DNA from: Rhodotorula mucilaginosa
Lineage: Eukaryota; Basidiomycota; Microbotryomycetes; Sporidiobolales; Sporidiobolaceae
Reading direction: 5' to 3'
Assembly (NCBI GenBank): GCA_034406715.1
Contig: CP137864.1
Span: 620,001-684,000 of the forward strand
DNA: 64,000 nucleotides
Both the position numbers and the translations under genes were made by a program. Below, piece by piece: positions 35,294 through 46,346 of the stretch; position 1 is the first letter of the stretch; each line of letters begins with the position of its first letter. The notes under the pieces were generated by a model. It was given only the letters and a program-made list of their open reading frames with translations, had not been told where the DNA came from and ran no database searches.

Positions 35294-36341
35294 CTAGTAC
35301 TGCTCCTTCGAGTCGCTGCCTGCGGGCCACTCTACGCGCTCGTCGAGTCCGTTGTGCAGCGAGACCTTGACGGCGATGACGAGCAGGGCTTCGCACGTGC
35401 ACCCGACCCAGACGAGCTGGAACCCGTTCCCGAGTCTCGCGACCCAGTCGACTTGAGCGGCGCCGATCGAGTACGCGCCGAACTGGAGCCAGCGCTTAAA
35501 GTCGTCGCGGAACCCGATCAGGTACAATTGGTACCCGAGCCCGATCGTGACGTGCAGGATGAAACTGAGAAAGACGAGGATGCCCGCGAGGTCAAACAGT
35601 CGACGGGCGTGGTACCGCACGAAGCGGACTACCGGTTTCGGCAGGACGCGCGAGCGGGGGAAGTAGGCGAGGGTCCAGAGGGGGAGGTAGACGGCGAACG
35701 AGGCGGCGAGGACGACCGCCGACGAGACAAAGATGGCCGTCGTCTGGTGGCTGAAGAACGGCAACTTGACCGCCGAGAGACCCGGCAAGTAATCCGAGAT
35801 GCGGGTGAGGGAGGGGAGAAAGTCGGCGTGGATGGCCGGCGGTTCGCAGTACCGCTTCGTCGTCCCGGGTGAGATGGCGCACGAGTCTGCGAACGGGACC
35901 CGGAGTAAGCTTGTGTTGTCACAAAGAGTCACTCTCTTCTGACTCACTGAGGACGTAGTAGTCGAGCCTGCCGGTTCCGCTGTTTTGCGTCACGCTCATG
36001 AAGGAATAGTACTCGGCGGTCCCAAAGAGTACGACGAGCGCGAGGATCAAAGCGACCAAGTAGAGCAAGAGGGGCAGTGCCGCCCACCACACGGATTGCA
36101 CGGCGTTCCAGTCGGCGGCCGACGAGACGGCTGCTGCCCACTTGGCCCTCTTTGCGGGCGACTGTGGCGAGGCGCGGCCGTGCTCGGGAATTTGTTGGTG
36201 CTGCTGTGGCGGCGGGGAGGGCGGACCGTAGATGAAGTAGCTCTCCTTTGCGTGCGAGCCGTCTGTGCTGGCCGGGGTCATGACGAGACCCGGACTGGCG
36301 GTCGCAGCGGGCAGGTACGCAGCGGGCGTCGGCAGGGACAT
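35294..36341 (-). CDS. Four-TM membrane protein (SUR7/PalI-like layout), function unknown
   Basis: The minus-strand start at 36341 gives MSLPTPAAYLPAATASPGLV. After a cytoplasmic N-terminus of about 95 residues comes TM1 (WWAALPLLLYLVALILALVV). A predicted extracellular loop follows, with two cysteines close together (NSCAISPGTTKRYCEPPAIH). TM2 is AIFVSSAVVLAASFAVYLPL, TM3 is LFDLAGILVFLSFILHVTIG, and TM4 is FQLVWVGCTCEALLVIAV, with a short tail ending KEQY. One 61-nt intron (35887-35947) joins YVL to NSC. Exons sum to 328 codons plus stop. The topology, with a long first loop bearing a Cys pair, matches SUR7/PalI eisosome and pH-sensing proteins and claudin-like proteins, but I see no diagnostic sequence motif. 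It is head-to-head with another four-TM gene. Confidence 0.8.
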
Positions 36342-36951
36342 TGTCGCGCGTTTAGCTGGCGAACAGCGAGACAGGCCTGAGCAAGCAGCGGTGACCTTTG
36401 AAAGGGAAGGAAGCACAGCTCCGACGAACACAAAGAGCGCTCGGTGAAATGCTCGTCTCGGAGGACAAAGGGTCCTCCGGAGCCTCACCCCCCACCAGCT
36501 CCTCGCCTCTGGGCCAGCCGACGCCAGCTCTTGCACGCTTGAGCTGAAGCATAGCTATTCGATGGTGCAGGCAGCGTCAGTCCCTGCTGTGGGCAGCGTA
36601 TGTGAACGGAGCAGACCTTGGGCGATGAAACCACCTGAGGGGGGTTGTCCTCCTCCCTCGCCAACAACGATGCACGACCCCGGCTTGGCTTGGGATTGGC
36701 TTGCTAGCTGTGCCCCATTCGGGGGTCGCTCGAGCTTCCCGACCAGGAGCAGGGTCGCGGGATCTTATCGTTGCCGTTTTCTCGCACACGGGACCGCTTC
36801 AGCAGCAGGGATGGCTGGCACTTCCGTTCGCTTTGGACTGCTTGCGATATGGCTCCACATGCTCAAACACCGGTCCCTCTCACCGGGCTTGCTCGCCCGC
36901 TACACCTCTTGACCGCTGCAGCAGAGACCACCTCGTCAAAGCAAACTCGAG
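36342..36951. promoter_or_regulatory. Divergent promoter between two four-TM membrane protein genes
   Basis: About 610 bp between the two start codons. No exon or RNA gene recognised. A common promoter is the simplest reading. Confidence 0.5.
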
Positions 36952-37954
36952 ATGGTCCGGCTCAGCCACCATGTCTTCCATTCGTTTGCGCCGATCGTAC
37001 TCTTGACGGCCTACCTCGTCACGCTGCTGGCTTTTCTGGCGCCGACGCCGATCCTCTCGAGTGTCTACCTCATGCACGTCTCGTCGCCCGTCTCGGCCAT
37101 GGCCGTCACGCCCGGCCGTCACTACATTATCGGAGGCGGCTACAAGCCCAGGAATGCGAGCCGTCGGGAAATGGTCAAAGTGGTCAAGCGTGCGCCGTCG
37201 GTGATGGTGCCGGTCGCCATCGAGCTCCAGATCGGTCCACTCGGTGAGCCCTCCTTCAGCCCGACCGCAACCAGACTGAACACTGTACTGACTGCGCCCC
37301 ATTCCCCGCTTAAAGGAGCCTGCTACACCAACGTTACGTCTGGCGGCCAAGAATGCCAGTCACCCTCGTTCACTCCGATCTTTAGCGAGTTGTACGACGA
37401 CCTCTCGATCCCCTCGGCTGTCGTCGACACCCTCGTCACCCAGTTCCCCTTCTCGCCAACGTTTCTCTTCATCTCGATCTGTCTCATGTTTGTCCAGCTG
37501 CTCGTGATCGCCTCGCTCGCGGCCGGGATGCACAAACCGCAAGGCAACTTGGGCTTCATCGCCCGGAAGCAGCACCGCATCGTCCGCGTAGCCCTCATCA
37601 TTGGCGGGGTCAGTCTCGCACTCGGTCTCGCCGCGACGGGGGCGCTGCGGGTCATCGTCGGTCACGACGTCAAGGGGGCCGAGGCGGTCGCAGGCGTGAC
37701 AGCCGAGGTCGGGAGTGGCTTTGCTCGTGAGTCTTCCCCGTCCGTCCGCGGTCTCTCTCTTCCCCGCCGCCGAGACTCATCACTGGTCTTTCAATGCCGC
37801 AGAGTTGTGGGCAGGCTACGTCCTCCAACTGGTCGTTGTCCTCCTGCTCGTCGCTGAGTTCTTTGCGACCCGTCCCGGACGGCGCAAGCAGTCTGCAGAC
37901 GCCGTTCTCAAAACCGAAGGCAAGGCGGCCCCAATCCTCAGCGAGAAGGCCTGA
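36952..37954 (+). CDS. Four-TM membrane protein (SUR7/PalI-like layout), second of a divergent pair
   Basis: The start at 36952 gives MVRLSHHVFHSF, then TM1 (APIVLLTAYLVTLLAFLAP). An extracellular loop of about 120 residues contains ACYTNVTSGGQECQSPSF (a Cys pair and an N-x-T glycosylation site). TM2 is FLFISICLMFVQLLVIASLA, TM3 is RVALIIGGVSLALGLAATGA, and TM4 is LWAGYVLQLVVVLLLVAEFF, with a short cytoplasmic tail ending SEKA. Introns lie at 37244-37315 and 37727-37802. Exons sum to 284 codons plus stop. Layout matches SUR7/PalI-type tetraspan proteins of fungal plasma membranes. No clear sequence similarity to its divergent neighbour is visible apart from topology. Confidence 0.82.
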
Positions 37955-38259
37955 ACAGACGCCCGCCGCGGACGGCGAGGGACAGGAGTTACAGACGCCG
38001 AGTAATGCTGCGGCGATGTCCCTCCCTTGGCTTGAATGGATGCACGGACCTCCGCGGCGGGGAATCACCTCGCACCTTCGCGGAGGGACGGCGTCCGTTA
38101 GTCTCTCGGCCGTGTGTCTTGAATGCAACCCCCCGGAGCTGAAATGTGTCCGTTCGTTCATCCAACCCGAGCAAAAAGAAAGAGGGGACTCGCGCGAGTC
38201 TGCGCGCGTCCTTGTCTCCTCCCAAGTTTGCCTACCTTGCTGACCCGTCCACGCTGACA
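37955..38259. other. Intergenic between the four-TM gene and the SGNH-like gene
   Basis: About 305 bp, both neighbours on the plus strand. An open frame runs through its right part in frame with the next gene but lacks an ATG before 38260. Nothing else recognised. Confidence 0.45.
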
Positions 38260-39952
38260 ATGACGGCTGAGCTGAGCTTGTCGTACGACGCTGCCAGTGT
38301 GCGCTCTGCCCCCGTGCACTCGGCTCGTCCCACTTCGGCGCTGGGGCAGCACCCAGCTCCCGTTCGGCGACCCTCGTCTGTCTCTCTTCGCACTACTCAC
38401 TCGCTCCCTTTGAGCACTCCGACAGCCCACGCGCGATTGTCTCGTCCCGTCCTGCAGCTCGCCACGTCGCCAGCGACTCCTCCGGGCCCCGAAAGCCCGT
38501 CGCGGCGGGGTGTTTCGCTCGGACGGGCACCGGGCGCATCGATCTCACTCGTGCGCACTCCATCCTTGCCGAGACGGCCGCCGTCGCCAGCCTCTTCGCC
38601 CTCAACGACGTCTACACCGAGTCCGACTTTGTACCGACCGCCGCACGCGCGCTTGTCGACTTCTCCCTCCTCGACACAAAACCTCTCTTGGACAAACACC
38701 TCAAGGTCGCCCTCGCCCACCTTGTCTCGACCGAGACCGCAGCAGCAAGCGCTCCTCGAGGTTCACGGAGACTCGTTCTGCGGCGTCTTCACCCTCCTCG
38801 GCTCAAAGTGCGCAGTCAAGAGATATTCGGGAGCGTCTGCGCGGGTGAGTTCTCGCGCGTCGTCGTCGGTTCTGCTGTCAATCCCAGAGCTGACAGGTGC
38901 GGCTCGTGACACACACAGGGGCTCAACAACCCGCAATCGTCGCGACAGGTGTCTGCGAGACTGCTCGACCGACTTGAAACCGCGCGCCCTCGCTCGGTGC
39001 TTCTCATGTTCGGTGGCGTAGACTTTGCGGTCAACTACCTCTGGTGAGGAGCGGCGAAACACGCGGTTTACAGTCTTCTATACGCATGTGCTCACGTGCA
39101 TGGACTCGACAGGCAGCTCAAGGCGCGCGGTGCAGAGGCGGTCGGGCCGGATGATTGGGTCAAGAAGGTCATCACGGATTACGCCACCTTCCTCTCTGCT
39201 CGAATCGTCCCCCTCGCGCGCAAGTTCGGGATGCGGATCTACATTTCTGGAGTTCTCCCGCCGGTGACTGAAGATTGCTGTTCGTGGCGTCCCGTTTGTC
39301 GAGACGTAACGCCTCTGAATCCTCGCTAATGGCGGCGTGCCGCTCCGTTTTCCGCAGACCTCGAGGCGGTGGCAGACAAATACATCTCGGTCAGTCTCAT
39401 CCCTGTGATGGTGTGCTTTTCGGCGTCGCCCGAGCTGACATGCTTTTGACAATCGGCAGAAAAATTCGACGACTGTCGACCTCCTTCCCCTCGTCGAGAC
39501 TGCGCATCCTCACGACCTCGCGACGCGCACCACCATGATCCGCCGGTACAACTCGATGCTCGCCAGCTACTGCCGCCAATTCCCCGACTGCCTCACCTTT
39601 GTCGACATTGGCAGGGACCTCGTCGATATGAGAGACCCCCTGTACCGCGTCGCGCCGGACTTTCGGGATCCTCAAGATGTCACAAACATCCAGTAAGCTC
39701 TTATCGCGTCCTGATCTGTACCGTGTGTTGTAGCTGAGCTTGACCTCGAAACTCTCGTGCAGCCTCTTGTGGGAAACCACGCTCCCCTTCTGGATGCGGG
39801 CGCTGCCGCCGCTCGCGCCTTTTGCGCCACAAATGGCGTCCGCGCCTGCACTGTCTCGCCTCGACGAGTCACTCGCGCGCTTCAAGTGCGAGAAGCGCGA
39901 GCGCCTTCGAATCAAACGCTTGAGCTGGGGTCCCGTTGGCGTTGGCGGTTGA
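38260..39952 (+). CDS. SGNH/GDS-type hydrolase-like protein
   Basis: The start MTAELSLSYDAASVRSAPVH at 38260 is followed by about 160 Ser/Pro/Thr-rich disordered residues. The catalytic-type domain begins LLEVHGDSFCGVFTLLGSKC, where GDS resembles SGNH block I with the nucleophile serine. Then come LNNPQSSRQVSARLLDRLET, PRSVLLMFGGVDFAVNYLWQ (where block III G-x-N-D would sit), LSARIVPLARKFGMRIYISG, and near the end DPQDVTNIHLLWETTLPFW, whose D and H would be the block V residues. The end is GPVGVGG with TGA at 39950-39952. Five introns are needed. The Asn of block III is replaced by a GVDF segment, so activity is not assured. I know this only as an uncharacterised fungal family. Expected size about 460 residues. 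Confidence 0.72.
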
Positions 39953-40305
39953 AGGTGCTTCTCGTGCCACTCGCACACATGTTTTCCGCTTCGTGGGGAA
40001 CTTCCATGCGACAAAGTAGACGCAAATACAATCAAAATGTGCATAGTCTGACGTGTACGGCGCTGGTCTCTGATGTCGAAATCTGAGCGCATTTACCATT
40101 CTCACTTGAGGTCCGGTGCAACATCTCACTCGCTGAAGATACTGCTATTGTTGTTTCATGCTCGTAAAGTGCTAGCTACAATGCGGCGGAGAGAGTACAT
40201 GTTGGTGTGAAGTATGTGCAGGCATCCTCATGCGATGTCACCGGGGATTCGGTCGAAGAAAACGTCGCAGTCTGTTAAGTCCCGTCGGACAGTCTGCGAG
40301 CGGGT
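39953..40305. terminator. Convergent 3' region
   Basis: About 350 bp, relatively AT-rich, between the stops of the SGNH-like gene and the 98-aa gene. No gene or RNA recognised. Confidence 0.45.
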
Positions 40306-40810
40306 TTACTTCTCCTTCGGAGAAGCGAAGACGGCGCCCTTGGAGTTCTGCTTCAGGTCCCGCTCCTGATCACCGCGTAGTAAGCCGGGGGGGACGGAGT
40401 AAGGGGCCAGGAAAGAGAGGAGAACGAAAATCAGTTACCCACGTCCTCTCTGGCGATATCCTACACTGTCGATTCATTCCGGTCAAAGCACTCACCAAGC
40501 CGCCCGAACGGTCTATAGTAGGGCTCATCAGGTCAGCTCCGTCTTCCCTCGGCCCGAGACGGGCACCGACAGAAGGATGCCCAAACGCACTGTACATGTA
40601 GAAGGCGCCGGCGCCGACAAAGGCGAGGGTCAACGGCCACGCGTAGACGGGCGAGATGCCCTTGGCGGCGGATTTGCGGGTGGACCAGGCGGTCGGGCGC
40701 TTGACGGACTCGTGCGGTCCCTTGCGGCCGTCGAACGGCGGCATGACCGGACCTTTGGTGGCGGTCGGGCCGGCGGTCGTGGCAGCAAAGCGGGTGTAGG
40801 TCGGGATCAT
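40306..40810 (-). CDS. Small single-TM protein, probably mitochondrial (98 aa)
   Basis: The minus-strand start at 40810 reads MIPTYTRFAATTAGPTATKG, an N-terminus poor in acidic residues. A basic stretch follows (VKRPTAWSTRKSAAKGI), then one TM segment (PVYAWPLTLAFVGAGAFYMY) and a hydrophilic tail (NRSGGLERDLKQNSKGAVFA, SPKEK). There are three exons: 40591-40810, a 17-nt microexon at 40496-40512 (NRSGGL) and 40306-40365. They total 297 nt, exactly 98 codons plus stop, which supports the model. Size and layout resemble accessory subunits or assembly factors of respiratory complexes, but I do not recognise the family. Confidence 0.78.
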
Positions 40811-41415
40811 GATGTGCGTCTGACTGGGAAGGCAATTTGGAGGTGGTGAGCGCACACAGGTGGGCCGCGAGTTGGCGTGGCGAGCGTCGAATCGAAACGG
40901 CGAGTTGAGAAGGTCGAGGAGGAGCGAGTCTTTTCGTCAGCTCCAGCTGGCGTTCACCAGCTCCTCTGCTACCACGGCACTCACGCTTAGTTGTGTTTTC
41001 AGATGTAGAGAGAGAGAGAGCTGGCGAGGCGGTGACCTCGAGGGTTCATCAATGATTTTAAACTCACTGCATCGCACCCGACGTCAGCTTGACGATCGCG
41101 GCGCTTTGTCTACGCTTTCCGCGCAGATCCTCCACAAGCGATGAGCAAATTCAGTACCCTAACCCCCTTACATTGGTGTACATCGTGGTAACTCCTCACC
41201 GAACCGAGTCCGATCCGAGTCGGACGCTCGAGAGCTGCACGCCCGTGCACCTGCTTAAGTCCGCGGGCTCCTTCCCCCGCCTCCCCACTTTGCTCGGATC
41301 AAGATGCCGACTCGGCTGTCGTGATTCCCGGCCGACGAGAAGCCGACCGCGTCCTGCAGAGCTTGTGCAGAGTGACGCTGCGCTCGTTAACCAGCACCCA
41401 AACTCGCTGGTCTGC
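40811..41415. promoter_or_regulatory. Divergent promoter between the 98-aa gene and the thioesterase gene
   Basis: About 600 bp between two start codons. A GAGAGAGA run sits near 41010. No gene seen. Confidence 0.45.
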
Positions 41416-42450
41416 ATGTTGCGCGCTGCTGCTGCTGCTACACGCACCTCATTCGGGTCTCGCATCGTCATGGCCTCTCATCGCACTACCCTCTCCTCGC
41501 CCGCGGCCTCGCAGGCTCGCAGTCTCGCAACAGCCCCGATCGGGAACCCGCTCGCGGCGGAAAAGTACTCGAGCGGACGCGAGGCGGCGCTGAAATGGGC
41601 CAAGGAGAACGGCTACTCGGAGGAATGCCTCGTCGAGTTGCCCGTCCAGTGGGGAGAGCAAGGTCAGCATCGCGTGATTTTTCCATCCCTCGCTCGGGAT
41701 CTCGCGGTGTTCTGACCCGTGCGCCTTTGCTTGCCCCTGTACAAGACGCCAACGCGCATGTCAAGTGAGCCTGCCTTGACGATTCCGCGACGGCTTTCGC
41801 TCGTGCTCGAACTGACACTCTTCGACCCGCCTTGCGCCCGTCGGGGTCCCTCTTCCTCTTCCTCTGCCCGCTCCCAACTTGCAGTAACGCCGTCTACTTC
41901 CGATGGCTCGAGACCGGTCGCCTCAACTTTATGCGCGTGTTGGGTTCGCACCTCCAGAACGAGCAGGCGGCCAAGGACTTGAGCGGATCCGGCAAGGGCA
42001 AGGGGGTCATCCTGGCGCGCATCACGTTCGACTACCGAGTCAGTCCCTGTCGAGTTATCTCTACACCGAATTCAGGGCGGGAACGATCTGACGGTTGCAG
42101 GAACTACGCGTACGCCTCGACAGCGACCAGTCATGCAGCCGGACAATGTCCTGATCGCGCACAAGCCGGTCGAAGTCGCCGCGCGCAAGCTCGTCCTGCA
42201 TGGGAGTGTCTACAGTTACTCGTGCGTCCGGTCTCAAATCCCTCAATGGGCATGTTCGTCAGGGCCACTTGCTGACGGACCGCCGATCTTGCTCGACAGC
42301 CAACAAGCCGTCGTGGGCGAGTCGGACAGCGTCATGGTGGCGTACGACTACGACGCCACAAAGAGCTGCGAGTGGGACCCGGAACTGATCCGGCTGCTGG
42401 TCGAGCGAGGCGCGGAGCAAAAGCAAAAGGGCGGAGAGGCGAAATTGTAG
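41416..42450 (+). CDS. Hotdog-fold acyl-CoA thioesterase-like protein (4HBT), possibly mitochondrial
   Basis: The start MLRAAAAATRTSFGSRIVMA at 41416 is basic and Ala/Ser/Thr-rich, like a mitochondrial presequence. The domain starts after LKWAKENGYSEECLVELPVQ. A short exon gives DANAHVN, which joins NAVYFRWLETGRLNFMRVLG: the D-x-N-x-H-V-N-N-x-x-Y-x-x-x-x-E signature of 4-hydroxybenzoyl-CoA-type thioesterases, with the catalytic Asp. Then come GVILARITFDYR, PDNVLIAHKPVEVAARKLVL and QQAVVGESDSVMVAYDY. The end is ERGAEQKQKGGEAKL with TAG at 42448-42450. About five introns. Substrate unknown. Expected length about 240 residues. An in-frame second Met lies at 41470, so a shorter cytosolic form is possible. 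Confidence 0.85.
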
Positions 42451-42625
42451 AACCAAGAGCTCGGGGCGGTGGCGGAACCGGACCGTGCCGGCGAGATGCT
42501 CGACAGGAAAATGTCCATACAGACTTGCGGTATGCTTCTCGGATGGGCGGGGCAAGAGTCACAAGAGAGGATTGCGGGCGGTTGAGATTACAACAACGGG
42601 GAGGCTCATCGTGGAAGGCTGGGTT

Positions 42626-43654
42626 CTATGCGAAGAAGTCTTGTCGGGGCCGGGTCACGCGCTTCTCCCACCCTGGTCGTTTGGCGACGCGACCCCAGCG
42701 GCTGCAAGGCGATTCTCTTGTTGTCAGTGCTCGCTCACCGATCTCATCGACAAGCCTGATGCGCTCTGAGCCGACGGCGAACGCATCAAGGCTTTGTCGC
42801 CCGGACAAGAGAGAGAGAGAGAGAGTACACTGACCTCGGCGGCCAGACGATGTACTCGACCTTGCTCTCGATCAACCCGAGCGGGACCGGCCCGAATGTG
42901 TTCGAGTCGCGCGTGTGGAACCGCTCGTCGCCCTCGATCCAGCAGTGTCCGGGTGGGACTCGCACGGTCGATTCGGGGTGAGGAGGGAGGGTGCGGACGA
43001 GGGTTTTGGGGAGGGCGACGAGGCGTTTGATCAGGAGCGAGGAAGGGTCGGTCGGGGATCTGTTGGTTGTGGTTATTCGACCGCGCGCGAGATTGACCGG
43101 TCAGAAAGGGCGGATCACAAACGTCTTCTTGAAAGTTCGGCCACGTTTTCGAGACCACCAGACTCACTTTAATGCGACGACGTCTCCGGGGCGGAAAGAA
43201 TCCTTGTAGCCTTGCTGGGCGGCGAGGGCGGCGTACCGGTTCAGGAGGACCCAGTCTTTCGTCAACATGGACGAGTCTGGATTCAGTGTCGGCTGCGAGG
43301 AAGCCGGCTCAGCTCAAATGTGAAGGAAAAATACAAGGCGCAGTAGGTAGCGGGGAGCGTACCTGCATAGACCTGTCCCGGGAGCGGAGGGAGAGAGACC
43401 GAAAGTCAGCCGTGAAACGAAGCGGATTCCGAGCAGAGCCGGGGGGGGGGGGGGGGGGGGGGGGGGGAAGGCGTACCTCCCGCTGACGCTGGCTACGGTT
43501 GCGACATTCTGCTCGAAGAAGACTGCGATCCCGAGCCAGCCGAGGATCTTAACCGCTCTCCGGACGGGGAACCGGGTCGCAGCGGGAGAAGCCAGCGTTA
43601 CGGGGCGGGCGGGGTGTAGCGAGAGCGGCAGTGCTTGGAGGCTAGCTTTTGATC
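42626..43654 (-). CDS. IMP2: Mitochondrial inner membrane protease subunit 2 (S26 signal-peptidase family), 5' end unresolved
   Basis: IMP2 removes bipartite sorting signals from proteins entering the intermembrane space. The first supported exon (43477-43654) gives AVKILGWLGIAVFFEQNVAT (TM segment), then ASVSG. A 10-nt microexon (43363-43372) supplies RSMQ, with the catalytic Ser. The next exon starts PTLNPDSSMLTKDWVLLNRY and runs to RPGDVVALK. Then come SSLLIKRLVALP with the catalytic Lys, and HCWIEGDERFHTRDSNTFGP followed by VPLGLIESKVEYIVWPP, typical of IMP2. A short last exon ends RPRQDFFA, TAG at 42626-42628. Frame holds through all joins. No in-frame ATG is visible upstream: the frame runs back to an acceptor-like site at 43655-43657, and no CAT occurs on the plus strand between 43506 and 43890. 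The true start is therefore unknown. Confidence 0.88.
42806..42824. repeat. GA microsatellite
   Basis: A run of GA dinucleotides on the plus strand lying in the last IMP2 intron (CT-rich on the coding strand). Confidence 0.85.
43441..43467. repeat. 27-nt G homopolymer in IMP2 intron 1
   Basis: 27 consecutive G on the plus strand, hence poly-C in the IMP2 sense strand. It lies inside the intron 43373-43476, directly after the first supported exon and upstream of the 10-nt microexon. A run of this length may be partly an assembly artefact in its exact count. Confidence 0.9.
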
Positions 43655-43889
43655 CTGCAATCTGGACTAGTATAGCTCAGCTCGCGAGTCTATGAAAGCG
43701 TAGAGAGGTGCGAAACCCTCGTCCGGTGGTCCGCTCCACTCTTTGGCTCACGCACTTTCGACTCGCTCGTCTCGACTTCGTCAAGAAGGATGGCCGGTCA
43801 GCCGAACCTCTTCCCTAAGAGCAGTCCTCGCGCCTGCCAAGCTGACCGGTCGCTCCCCACTCGACGCCGCCGCCCCGCCAGACGCAGAG
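43655..43889. promoter_or_regulatory. Short divergent region between IMP2 and RBX1
   Basis: About 235 bp. Plus-strand in-frame candidates for an earlier RBX1 start are poor. An ATG at 43790 is followed by a donor-like site but gives the wrong frame. On the minus strand a TACTAG-type branch site and TTGCAG acceptor point to an intron at the IMP2 5' end. Confidence 0.45.
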
Positions 43890-44821
<932 letters not shown>

Positions 44822-45183
44822 GGAGACCGCCCCGGGTCACCGTTGCCTCCTCGACCGCTTGTTTCCCCCGACCGCCTCGCGCCAGGCACGTAGGGGAGCA
44901 CTTTCTCCCTCGCACTCCTGCCTCGCTTTCCGAGACCCTCCTTTTCCCGCTCAGTTGTCGCACCGGTCCGCCGGCGTTGTTTCCATAGTTTTACCCCCCA
45001 CCGCTGTTTCCGGTTCCCTTCGCATTCCCTGCCAGCGCCGTCTCGCCGTGCCTGGCCTGTATTAGTACTTGCGCAACTACTTGTCAAACTCGAGAGCTTG
45101 CTCGAGAGGTGGTCTTTGGCTTGAACCGGGGAGAAGAAAAAGAAACCGGAAGCAAGAAAGTCGAAAAAAGAGGGATAAGTTTC
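44822..45183. terminator. Convergent 3' region between RBX1 and the TPK gene
   Basis: About 360 bp, both genes pointing inward. An A-rich patch near 45130-45185 could serve polyadenylation of either strand. No gene seen. Confidence 0.45.
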
Positions 45184-46346
45184 TTATTCGGCTCCGCCGC
45201 GGACTTCCATCGTCCAGACTACGGGCACATCCGTCTCTATCTTTATCTCTTCCTGGATCAGATGATTTGATGTCGACACGGCCGAAGATAGCGAAGTCGG
45301 GTACATGTCTTCAGGGAAAGCGCGTCAGTCAATGTGGGAAAGAGAGGACGGGGAGGAGGGACGCACAGTCGTTCGGACCGAGGTTCCACTCTAGTCCCTT
45401 TGTAGTCACGTGCGCTTCAGAGACTCCAACGGGCAGAATACCGCAGGTCTTGCCGAACAAGGCGAGGTCGACGTGCAGTTCATGGCTCCCCTGCGACGAC
45501 AATTGGGTTTAGTGAGTCGCGTAGATCGGTAATGGCCAGAGTTTCAGGAAACATGTAAGCGCTGCCTCACCTTTGTGAGGAGGAGGGCTGCGCTCTCCTT
45601 CCCGATCGCCCAGACGCGATCTCGCTGCTCCTTCTCGGCGAGGAGCGTCATGGCGTGCAGGGTATGGATCGTCTGATCGAGTCGACCGCTGAGCCCGCCA
45701 ATCAAGACGATCTGGAACTGCTGCCCTGTCGGTATCGTCCGAGTGGGAGATTTGGGGTTGTGCGGCGGAGGGAGGGCACCGGTTTCGATCGCGGTCAGGC
45801 GGGCGACATTCTTGCCGAGGTCGGTCGAGTACTCGTCCGGATCTTGCTCGACGGTGACGCCCTGGAGGAGCGGTGCGGGATGGTCCTCCTCAGTGTCAAG
45901 ACTACGTACCGAGGACAAGAGAAACGCTCTCTCTCCCGCTCGTACCTGCTGTTTGTAATATGCGCGAACGTCCTCCCTGAGCGAGTCGAGGTCGCCGAGA
46001 ATCAAGTCCGGCAGCCAGGCCTCCTGATCGACTTGGCCGTCTAGTGATGAGCCATCCCGGCCGCCGACAAACCGGTCGTACAACCTGTTGGCGCCGCCGT
46101 CGGCGCAGAAGCGAAGCGTAGCTGCGAGCGGGCGTTCACTCAGTGCCCAGGCTCTCCTCATCACTCGCTGGGATTGGGATCCGACCCGCCCGACTGACCC
46201 GTCTTCCACAGCTTTGCGAACAGCGGTTGTGGTGGTAGCGGCGAGTTGAGCAAGATGAGAGCGGTCCGAGGTGCCGACGCCGACTCGTTCGGTTCGACCA
46301 GCGCCCGCGTGTCCCACGTGTAGATGCTACCGCACGCAGTGTCCAT
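45184..46346 (-). CDS. THI80: Thiamine pyrophosphokinase
   Basis: Transfers pyrophosphate from ATP to thiamine, giving the cofactor thiamine diphosphate. The minus-strand start at 46346 gives [20 protein letters not shown], then [19 protein letters not shown]. The catalytic domain has [15 protein letters not shown] (ADGGANR), [16 protein letters not shown] (GD-x-DS), [18 protein letters not shown] (the D-x-x-TDL motif with a short insertion) and [20 protein letters not shown] (G-x-x-GGR/SGR-x-D). The C-terminal thiamine-binding half follows: [53 protein letters not shown] and VPVVWTMEV, stop TAA at 45184-45186. All family motifs are present. About 290-300 residues. Confidence 0.93.
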
